From positions 124,001 through 188,000 of the forward strand of contig JAIEQJ010000035.1 in assembly GCA_019747815.1 (NCBI GenBank): DNA of 64,000 bases, read 5' to 3'. A program made the position numbers and the translations under genes. This stretch comes from Hyphomonadaceae bacterium (GTDB lineage: Bacteria; Pseudomonadota; Alphaproteobacteria; Rhizobiales; Hyphomicrobiaceae). The notes under the pieces are model-generated. The model did no database searches. It had not been told where the DNA came from and saw only the letters and a program-made list of their open reading frames with translations. Each line of letters opens with the position of its first letter. Positions within the stretch are counted from its first letter, which is position 1. This document shows, piece after piece, positions 17,504 to 24,564 of this stretch.

Positions 17504-18286
17504 ATGCAGAGACCGATGTATCAGGCAGACGGCGGCAGGGCGCCCCCGGTCGAGGTGCGGGCGCTGCGGAAAATGTATGGGGAGGTCGTTGCCGTGGACG
17601 GCATCGGCTTCAGCCTGCAGGCGGGCACCATCACCGCCCTGCTCGGCGGCAACGGCGCCGGCAAGACCACGACCATAGCGATGCTCATGGGCCTGGTGGT
17701 GCCCACGTCCGGGGACGTGCGCGTGTTCGGCGCCGACATGGCGCGTGAGCGCCACAAGGTGCTGCACCGCATGAATTTCGAGAGCCCCTATGTCGATGTG
17801 CCCATGCGGCTGACCGTGCGGCAGAACCTGGAGGTGTTCGGCAGACTGTATGGTGTGCGCGATTTGCGCGGGCGCATTGGCGAGGTGGCGCAGGAGCTGA
17901 GACTGACCGATCTGCTCGACCGTCCCTACGGCAAGCTCTCCGCCGGCCAGAAGACACGTGTCAGCCTTGCCAAGGCGCTCGTCAACGCGCCCGAGCTGCT
18001 GCTGCTCGACGAGCCGACCGCCTCGCTCGACCCCGACACGGCCGACTGGGTGCGCAGCAGGCTGGAGGATTACCGCCAGACGCATGCGGCCACCGTGGTG
18101 CTGGCGTCGCACAATATGTCGGAGGTGGAGCGTCTGGCTGGGCGTGTCATCATGCTGGAGAAGGGCCGCATCATCGCCGACGAGACGCCGCAGGCGCTGA
18201 TCGGGCGTTTCGGTCGCACCAACCTGGAGGAGGTGTTCCTCGCCATCGCGCGGCGCGGCGCTGACGATGCGGAGTTGCGATCATGA
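17504..18286 (+). CDS. ABC-2 type exporter, ATP-binding subunit
   Basis: 260-residue ATPase. Walker A is GGNGAGKTTTIAM, the signature is KLSAGQKTRVSLAKAL, Walker B is LLLLDEPTASLDPDTA, and the H-loop is VVLASHNMSEVE. The signature has A in place of the usual second G (LSAGQ). The C-terminal half shows the CcmA/NatA-type pattern. It overlaps the permease start as ATGA and runs divergently from actS. Substrate unknown; the position beside senC suggests a role in cytochrome oxidase assembly or copper/haem trafficking, which is inference. Confidence 0.9.
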   Translation: MQRPMYQADGGRAPPVEVRALRKMYGEVVAVDGIGFSLQAGTITALLGGNGAGKTTTIAMLMGLVVPTSGDVRVFGADMARERHKVLHRMNFESPYVDVPMRLTVRQNLEVFGRLYGVRDLRGRIGEVAQELRLTDLLDRPYGKLSAGQKTRVSLAKALVNAPELLLLDEPTASLDPDTADWVRSRLEDYRQTHAATVVLASHNMSEVERLAGRVIMLEKGRIIADETPQALIGRFGRTNLEEVFLAIARRGADDAELRS

Positions 18287-19122
18287 GCGGGGCATCGACA
18301 TCGCGGCTGCGCGCGCAGGTTGGCCCCACCGCCTCGGCAGGGCGCATCTGGGGCATGGTGCTGCGCTACTGGTACGTGATCCGCTCCTCCTGGCCGCGTA
18401 CGGCCGAACTCATCTATTGGCCGCTTGTGCAGATGTTGATGTGGGGCTTCCTGCAGATCTATCTGGCGCAGACAACGAGCTTCGCCGGAAAGGCGGCGGG
18501 ACTGTTCATCGGCGGAGTGCTGCTTTGGGACATCCTGGTGCGCAGCCAGCTCGGCTTCGCGGTGGCATTCCTGGAGGAGATCTGGTCACGCAACCTGGGT
18601 CATCTGATGATGAGCCCGCTGCGGCCAACCGAGCTCGTGACGGCCTTGACGATCGTCAGCCTGGTCAAGCTTTTGGTGGCCATGGTGCCGGTCGCGTTGC
18701 TGGCTTATTTGTTTTTCGATTTCAATGTTTTGAGCCTGGGCATCGCGTTTGCGGCGTTCTTTGCCAACCTCGTCATCATGAGCTGGTCGCTGGGGCTCGT
18801 CTCGACCGGCGTGGTGCTGCGCTGGGGGCTGGGCGCAGAGAGCTTCGCCTGGCTGATCGCGTTCGTGTTCCTGCCGCTGAGCTGCGTCTACTACCCCGTG
18901 ACAACTTTACCCGGCTGGCTGCAGCCGGTTGCGCTGGCGCTGCCGCCGACCTACGTGTTTGAGGGACTGCGCGCCATCGTGCTGAACGGCGCGTTCGACG
19001 CGCAGCTCATGGTGAAGGCCTTCGTGCTCAACCTCATCTACTTTGCACTCGGCTTTGCCGCATTCGCCTACTTCCTACATCGCGCGCGGGTGCAGGGATC
19101 GCTGGTGCAGATGGGAGAATGA
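18283..19122 (+). CDS. ABC-2 type exporter, permease subunit
   Basis: 279-residue ABC-2 membrane protein with six hydrophobic segments and the family LPLSCVYYPVTTLPGWLQPV loop near residue 200, followed by LALPPTYVFEGLRAIV. It is coupled to the ATPase by a 4-nt overlap and followed after 15 nt by senC, so the three genes form one operon. Confidence 0.9.
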   Translation: MSGASTSRLRAQVGPTASAGRIWGMVLRYWYVIRSSWPRTAELIYWPLVQMLMWGFLQIYLAQTTSFAGKAAGLFIGGVLLWDILVRSQLGFAVAFLEEIWSRNLGHLMMSPLRPTELVTALTIVSLVKLLVAMVPVALLAYLFFDFNVLSLGIAFAAFFANLVIMSWSLGLVSTGVVLRWGLGAESFAWLIAFVFLPLSCVYYPVTTLPGWLQPVALALPPTYVFEGLRAIVLNGAFDAQLMVKAFVLNLIYFALGFAAFAYFLHRARVQGSLVQMGE

Positions 19123-19137
19123 ACCCGGAGACTTGCG

Positions 19138-19755
19138 GTGTCGGCCAACAAACTCCATCTCGTCCTGATTGTCTTCACCGGCCTCATCGTCGGCGCCGTG
19201 ACGGCGCTGGCGGTGTTTCCCGAGGTGCGCGCGCGCCTGCTGCCGGCGGCCGGCGTCAAGGTGATGGGGCAGGCGCTGGTGGGCGGTCCGTTCACGCTCA
19301 CCGACCACACGGGCAAGCGCGTCACCGAGCAGGACTTCCGCGGCCGCACCATGCTCGTCTTTTTCGGCTTCACCTACTGTCCCGACGTGTGCCCGTCCGC
19401 CCTGCAGGTGGCTTCCGCCGCGCTTGACAAGCTGGGCCCTAAAGCCGACCGCGTCGTGCCGCTGTTCATCAGCGTCGATCCCGAGCGCGACACGCCCGCC
19501 CAGCTTGCGAGCTACGTGCAGAGCTTTCATCCCCGGCTGGTGGGGCTCACCGGCACGCCCGCAGAGATCGACGCGGTGGTCAAGGCCTATCGCGTCTATG
19601 TCAAGAAGGTGCCCGACCCCAAGTCCAGCGCGGGCTACACCATCGACCACACCTCCCTCATCTATGTCATGGGTCCCGACGGGGCCTACCGTGCGCACTT
19701 TGCGCATACCACCAATGCAGATGTCATGGCCGACCGGCTGGCCAAGCTGTTGTAA
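19138..19755 (+). CDS. senC: SCO1/SenC family copper chaperone
   Basis: 205-residue membrane-anchored protein of the SCO family, which delivers copper to the CuA centre of cytochrome oxidase. It has an N-terminal transmembrane anchor (about residues 7-28) and a thioredoxin-like domain with the copper ligands CPDVCP near residue 82 and the ligand His in GYTIDHTSLIYV near residue 172. The start is a GTG at 19138, behind a GGAG site; an ATG at 19119 is out of frame. Proximity to actSR matches the regB-senC-regA logic of purple bacteria. Confidence 0.93.
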   Translation: MSANKLHLVLIVFTGLIVGAVTALAVFPEVRARLLPAAGVKVMGQALVGGPFTLTDHTGKRVTEQDFRGRTMLVFFGFTYCPDVCPSALQVASAALDKLGPKADRVVPLFISVDPERDTPAQLASYVQSFHPRLVGLTGTPAEIDAVVKAYRVYVKKVPDPKSSAGYTIDHTSLIYVMGPDGAYRAHFAHTTNADVMADRLAKLL

Positions 19756-19906
19756 ACAGGGCACGGCATTTAACTATCTCACGAATCAATACAAATTGGC
19801 CTTGTGGGGTGGTGAGACATGAGCTGCCTTTGCGGGTGAACAGCACATCGCCATGCACGATGTGCGGGCCCGTGGGGCCAGCAGACAAGAAGCGGGGGAC
19901 ACTTCC

Positions 19907-21253
19907 GTGCTCTACCACTGGTATGAGCTGGGCCGCGCAGCGGTCCGGCCGGCGCGGATGGTCGCCGATTCGGTTCGTCTGTTCTTCAATCCGCTCAATC
20001 CCTGGACGCACACGACGATGGGCCGCAACGCGATCGCGGCCTGCGAGGTGTTCGAGCGGGCGACACGGCGCTATCCCAAGCCCGCGTTCGGCATCACGCG
20101 CACGTTGGTCGACCGCGTGCCGGTGAGGGTCACCGAGGAAGTGGTGTGGGAGCATTTCGCCTGCCGCCTGGTGCACTTCAAGCGCGACATCGATCCCAAG
20201 CAGGCCGCCACGCTGCCGCGGCTGCTGCTGGTTGCGCCCATGTCGGGTCACTTCGCCACGCTGCTGCGCGGCACGGTCGAGACCTTTCTGCCCGACCACG
20301 ACGTCTATATCACCGACTGGCAGGATGCGCGTGACATGCCGCTGTCGGCAGGCCGCTTCGATCTCGACGACTACATCGATGTGATGAAGGACATGTTCCG
20401 CTTCTTCGGCGGGGATGTGCATGTGTTCGCCGTATGTCAGCCCTCGGTGCCAGTGCTGGCCGCCACCGCGCTGATGGAAGCCGACGGCGACCCCTGTGTG
20501 CCTCTGTCGCTGATCATGGCCGGAGGGCCGATCGACACGCGCAGCAACCCCACGGTGGTGAACACCCTGGCCGAGCAGCACGGCACCGACTGGTTCCGCC
20601 GCAACGTCATTACCAACGTGCCTTGGTCGAGCCCGGGCCGCGGCCGGCAGGTCTACCCTGGCTTCCTGCAACTGTCGGGCTTCATGACCATGAACCTCGA
20701 CCGGCACATGCAGGCGCACAAGGACATGTTTCTGCACCTGGTGCGGGGCGACGGCGATTCCGCTGAGAAGCATCGCGAATTCTACGACGAGTATCTGGCC
20801 GTCATGGATCTGACGGCCGAGTTCTATCTGCAGACGGTGGATACTGTGTTCGTGCAGCATCTGATGCCGCGCGGACTGATGACGCATCGCGGACGCTCAG
20901 TCGACCTGGCGGCAATTAGGCGCCCGGCGCTCATGACCATCGAGGGCGAGAGGGACGACATCACCGGCCTCGGCCAGTGCCGCGCGGCGCACGATCTGTG
21001 CATCAATGTGCCGGCGGAGAACAGAAGCCACTTCGAATGTCCGAAAGTCGGACATTACGGTATCTTCAACGGCGCTCGCTTCCGGGCCGAGATCGCGCCG
21101 CGGATGGCCATGTTCATGCGCGCACATGATCCCTGCGCCAGCACCAACTTGAGCATCGCGCAGCTCGAGCAGATGGCGTCGATGCCGCGACGCGGGCGGG
21201 CACGGTCGCAGGAGCTCGAGGGGCTTGCCTTCAGTTTCGCGCGGCATGCTTAA
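19907..21253 (+). CDS. phaZ: Intracellular polyhydroxyalkanoate depolymerase
   Basis: 448-residue PhaZ (i-PHB depolymerase type) that mobilises storage polyester. The typical N-terminus VLYHWYELGRAAVRPAR is present, and the active-site cysteine lies in VFAVCQPSVPVLAA (Cys where lipases have Ser). Acid and His positions fall in EGERDDITG and CPKVGHYGIFNG. The GTG at 19907 is chosen because it follows a GGGGGA site and matches the family start; an ATG at 19853 would add 18 atypical residues. It stands alone, downstream of senC. Confidence 0.92.
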   Translation: MLYHWYELGRAAVRPARMVADSVRLFFNPLNPWTHTTMGRNAIAACEVFERATRRYPKPAFGITRTLVDRVPVRVTEEVVWEHFACRLVHFKRDIDPKQAATLPRLLLVAPMSGHFATLLRGTVETFLPDHDVYITDWQDARDMPLSAGRFDLDDYIDVMKDMFRFFGGDVHVFAVCQPSVPVLAATALMEADGDPCVPLSLIMAGGPIDTRSNPTVVNTLAEQHGTDWFRRNVITNVPWSSPGRGRQVYPGFLQLSGFMTMNLDRHMQAHKDMFLHLVRGDGDSAEKHREFYDEYLAVMDLTAEFYLQTVDTVFVQHLMPRGLMTHRGRSVDLAAIRRPALMTIEGERDDITGLGQCRAAHDLCINVPAENRSHFECPKVGHYGIFNGARFRAEIAPRMAMFMRAHDPCASTNLSIAQLEQMASMPRRGRARSQELEGLAFSFARHA

Positions 21254-21443
21254 AATCCGAATTGATCTGTAGGTCTGTCGCACCCACGCCACACGGCTGC
21301 CTTGTATATTGCGCAAGGGTCGATGGGTGCTGACTGCATCACGAAAAATTTGCTAGGCCAGAGTAATGGTCTCGACGCGATGCGGCGGCGCGCGCGATGA
21401 TGACCGCGTAGCGTACGCAAGCGGGGCTTGCAGGAGGGCATGG

Positions 21444-22193
21444 ATGCCGACGGGCAGAGGGAAGAAGAAGGCCGTCGCGAGTGGACTTGAGCTGGAAAAC
21501 CTGGGTGCGCCCATCGAAGTGCGGCGCCATCCGGCGGCGCGGCGTCTCACGCTGAGGGTGAGCAAGACCAAGCGGGCCGTGATCGTTACGGTTCCGGCCG
21601 ACTACCGCATGGACGAGGCGGGCAAATTTCTCAGGAGCAATCTCGACTGGGTGCGCGAGCGTCTCGGCAGCGTGCCCGAGCCGGTGCCGTTTGCCGACGG
21701 TGCACGCATGCCGCTGCGGGGCCGCATGCATCGCGTGTGCTTCATCGGCCCGCGACGCATCCGGGGTGTGGTCGAGATCGAGGATGCTTGCGGCAACACA
21801 CCCCGTCTCAACGTCTCCGGCCGGCTGGAGCATGCACCGCGCCGGCTGAAGGATTGGTTGGTCGAGCAGGCGCGTGCCGATCTCGATGCCTGCGTCGGCC
21901 TGCACGCCCGCAAGCTCGGCGTGAAGGCGCGCAGCATCACGCTGCGCGACCAGACCAGCCGCTGGGGGTCGTGCACGGCCGGTGGTCTGCTGTCGTTTTC
22001 GTGGCGGCTGGTGCTGGCGCCCACGCATGTGCTCGACTAAGTCGCCGCGCACGAGGTTGCGCATCTGGTCGAGATGAACCATGGGCCCCGGTTCTGGAAG
22101 CTCGTGGCCCGCTCGATGCCGCGGCTGGAGGAGGCCAAGCGCTGGCTGCGCACCCACGGCCACGACCTGCACCGCTACGGCGCCGCGCCTTGA
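21444..22193 (+). pseudogene. SprT/YgjP-like metallopeptidase interrupted by an in-frame stop
   Basis: COG1451 (DUF45) zinc-peptidase-like gene. Codons from ATG 21444 encode the usual N-terminal domain and RSITLRDQTSRWGSCTAGGL, ending LAPTHVLD. A TAA follows at 22038-22040, where homologues have a Tyr codon. Translation in the same frame then continues with VAAHEVAHLVEMNHGPRFWK, which contains the HExxH zinc motif, to a TGA at 22191-22193. A single base change (TAT/TAC to TAA) explains it. The truncated product lacks the metal site. Stop readthrough or a base-call error are the alternatives. Confidence 0.85.
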
Positions 22194-22299
22194 GCGCTAC
22201 GCGGCCTGGTGGGCGATGCCGAAGCGTTTGCTGGCACGTGCAGAGCAGGATGTTGGCGCGGTCGCAGTCGGAGAGGCGCGCGATGGCGCACAAGGGCCG

Positions 22300-22880
22300 C
22301 CGGCGCGGTGTCCATAGCGAAGGATAGCCCGAACCCAGCGCCGCCGTGCGCGATCACCGCGTTGAGCTGCCCGCGCTAGTCGAGCACGCCGCCGAGGATG
22401 CGATGCGCGATGGCGATCGTCTCCTCGAGCGGCCGGCCGATGCTGTTAACCATGACGTCGCGCAAGGCGCTGGCCGTGCGAGAAGCCGAGCGGGGTGGAT
22501 GAACGGGGGTCCGCGCAGGGCCGATGGGCAACTGCCGAGCGGATCGAAGGCCGGATCGGGCTCTTCCCATGCGGGTGCCGATCTGGAAAGCCGACGTGTC
22601 CACGCGCCTCAACCGCCCGGGTGGCCTCGGCCGCCCCCGGTTCCGGACTGGCATCGGCAGTGCTCCGAGACCGACAAGGCGCGCCGGTGCCTGCGCGAGG
22701 AGCGCCGCGATGTCCTCGATCTGGATGCGACAAGGCCACCGGCCGCTCCCCGTCCGCCCAGTGAGGTTGCTGTGCGGGTGCCGGTGCGGTCACTGCAGGT
22801 CGACGCTGCGCATCCGCCGCACCTGCGAGCCTCGTGCACGCCCAGATGCCTGAGCCGGCGGTCGCTCGCCCGTCAGCGTC
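22300..22880 (-). pseudogene. Multiply frameshifted ACMSD-type amidohydrolase remnant
   Basis: No open frame spans this region, but minus-strand segments in changing frames line up in order with the aminocarboxymuconate-semialdehyde decarboxylase-like amidohydrolase family (PF04909). In order they are QPHWADGERPVALS, IQIEDIAALLAQAPARLVGL, PEPGAAEATRAVEARGHVGF, AFQIGTRMG, DPAFDPLG, PPFIHPA, RDVMVNSIGRPLEETIAIAH, ILGGVLD, a TAG stop, then QLNAVIAHGGAGFG. At least four frameshifts and one stop are needed. The N-terminal metal-binding part is not recognisable. It fills the gap between the SprT-like pseudogene and the deacetylase gene. Confidence 0.7.
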
Positions 22881-22949
22881 TCGGCCGTGCCCTTGAGCAC
22901 CGGGTGACGGGGATGACGATCTCGGCCGCTGCCGGCAGGGCGGCCGCGC

Positions 22950-23855
22950 TCACGGCTTGCCTCCGGCCTTGGCGCCCGACTGGGTGGCGAGGTACCAGTC
23001 GAGGATCTGGGCCCCGTTCCAGTGCAGCACGCCGTCGAAGCGGTTCACGTAGTCGTAAATCTGCTCCAGATATTTGATCCGAAACGGTTGGCCGCTGATG
23101 TAGGGGTGGATGGCGAGCGCCACGATCTTGGCCCGCTCCCGGCCCTCCTCGTAGAGCCTGTCGAAACTCTCGATCGTGCGCTTGAGCAGGTGGTCGCTCT
23201 CGTGATGCTGCACGATCATCATCGGGATGTCGTTGAGCTCGACCGTGTAGGGCAGCGTGACGAGCGGGCCCTTGGCGGTCTGGATCACCGTCGGCTCGTC
23301 GTCGTAGACCCAGTCGCCGATGTATTTGACGCCGGCCTCCGCCAGCAGCTCGGGCGTCTCGTAGGTCTGGGTGAGGCCCGGGCCCAGCCAGCCCAGCGGC
23401 CGCCGGCCGGTGAATTTCTCCAGGATGTCCAGCGAGCGGCCGATCATGGCCCTCTGGTCGCTCTCCTTGTGGATCGGCCCCTGCTCGTAGGAATGGCCCA
23501 TGAACTCCCAGCCGCGGTCCTTGGCCTCCTGGGCGACGCGGGGGTAATCCTCGCAGACGCGCGCGTTGATCGACAGCGTCGGCTGGATGCCGAGGCGCTG
23601 GTAGAGATCGAAGAACCGCCACACGCCGACGCGCATGCCGTACTCGTGCCAGCTCCAGTTGGGCACGTCCGGCAGCAGCGGCTGGCCCGTGGGTGCGGGC
23701 AGCACCTGGCGCGCCATGGCCTTCGCGATGTCCCACACCTCCAGGTTGACGATGGTCCAGAACACCACGCGGGCCCCGCCGGGCAGCTTCAGCGGCGGCC
23801 GGTCGACGATGGCCGAATAGTCGCAGCGATCGCGCGGGATCGTGGGGCTGGTCAT
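22950..23855 (-). CDS. Polysaccharide deacetylase family protein (PuuE/allantoinase type)
   Basis: 301-residue NodB-homology protein of the cofactor-poor PuuE-like branch. Landmarks are PNWSWHEYGMRVGVWRFFDL, LSINARVCEDYP, WEFMGHSYEQGPIHKESDQR, GWLGPGLTQTYETPELLAEA and KIVALAIHPYISGQPFR. Family members act on small amide or ureide substrates (allantoinase, formamidase-like) as well as sugars; the substrate is not known. It is intact although flanked by degraded genes on both sides. Its ATG overlaps, as ATGA, the end of a non-functional upstream frame. Confidence 0.85.
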   Translation of the reverse strand: MTSPTIPRDRCDYSAIVDRPPLKLPGGARVVFWTIVNLEVWDIAKAMARQVLPAPTGQPLLPDVPNWSWHEYGMRVGVWRFFDLYQRLGIQPTLSINARVCEDYPRVAQEAKDRGWEFMGHSYEQGPIHKESDQRAMIGRSLDILEKFTGRRPLGWLGPGLTQTYETPELLAEAGVKYIGDWVYDDEPTVIQTAKGPLVTLPYTVELNDIPMMIVQHHESDHLLKRTIESFDRLYEEGRERAKIVALAIHPYISGQPFRIKYLEQIYDYVNRFDGVLHWNGAQILDWYLATQSGAKAGGKP

Positions 23856-23959
23856 GCGCGCACACTCTTTTCATCGGCGGCAGCAGAGGGCTTGCGCCCG
23901 GCGCGCCGCATCACGTCGTCGCTGGCCATGCCGAAGCCGACGTCGGCATAGTCGCAGCC

Positions 23960-24045
23960 TCCACGCAGCCTGCATGTCGAGATGGCCGTGATGCAGGTCG
24001 ATGGCGACGAGGCTGCCTGCGCTTGCGTGATCCCGAGGTTCATCG
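23960..24045 (-). pseudogene. Cysteine hydrolase (isochorismatase-like) N-terminal fragment
   Basis: From an ATG at 24043 the minus strand reads MNLGITQAQAAS; after a +1 shift it continues VAIDLHHGHLDMQAAWR. This resembles the first strand and catalytic-Asp motif of isochorismatase-like cysteine hydrolases. The middle and end of the domain are missing. A further open stretch ending SAAADEKSVRA abuts the deacetylase start and is unassigned. The resemblance is short and tentative. Confidence 0.4.
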
Positions 24046-24117
24046 GCCGTCTCCTGAGACGCTGGAACTGCCGGGCGGGCCCCGCCCTGAGGTGCTCCAA
24101 GGGTCGACATGAAAGTC

Positions 24118-24403
24118 GAACCTGTCAACGCCGCGCGCAACCGCCTGTTGGCGGAGATGATCCGCACCTGCCACCGCGTCCCGGTATCGTCGACCATCGT
24201 CGCCTTCGAGCATCGCGACGTCCGCCGCCGCCCACGACGATCATCATCGCATCTGCGAGGCCATCACAGCCCGCGAGCCGTGGTGCGCGGGGGTAGTGAT
24301 GCGCGAGCACGTCGCCGGCATCAAGACGTCGCTGGTGCGCGCGCTGGAGGAGTTGAGGGAGCAGGATCAAGGCGCGCCTCCCGCCGCCGCGGCCCCGGGC
24401 TAG
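24118..24403 (+). pseudogene. GntR-family regulator remnant (FCD domain only)
   Basis: Plus-strand fragment with one frameshift: NAARNRLLAEMIRTCH in one frame, then AHDDHHRICEAITAREPW and MREHVAGIKTSLVRALEELR in another, ending at a TAG (24401-24403). These match successive helices of the GntR FCD effector-binding domain. The N-terminal winged helix is absent. The stop codon overlaps the left end of the 163-bp palindromic repeat. Confidence 0.65.
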
Positions 24404-24564
24404 TGTGATGATCGAGAAATTCGCCCTTCCTCGCAGCACGCCTGCTGAGCGAATTTCTCGATCTGAATCACACTAGCACCATGAGCTTGCCAGTGTCCGT
24501 TCGATCGCGAAGCTCGTTCAGCGCCTGCTGTAAATCCGGCGAACTTCGCGATCGGGACACTAGC
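24402..24564. repeat. Two-palindrome dispersed repeat, copy 1
   Basis: 163 bp, near-identical to 32677-32840. Palindrome A pairs AGTGTGATGATCGAGAAATT (from 24402) with the arm ending at 24473 (ATTTCTCGATC, then TGAATCACACT). Palindrome B pairs TCGATCGCGAAGCTCG (24501 onward) with CGAACTTCGCGATC and GGGACACTAG at the right end. No ORF or transposase. The right end supplies the TAG stop of the CoxL-like gene and the left end overlaps the stop of the GntR remnant. Confidence 0.85.

Noticed and set aside
24402-24564. The palindromic repeat as a complete insertion sequence or a pair of terminators
   Set aside because: It is too short for a transposase ORF and neither hairpin has a T-tract; a non-autonomous repeat fits better.
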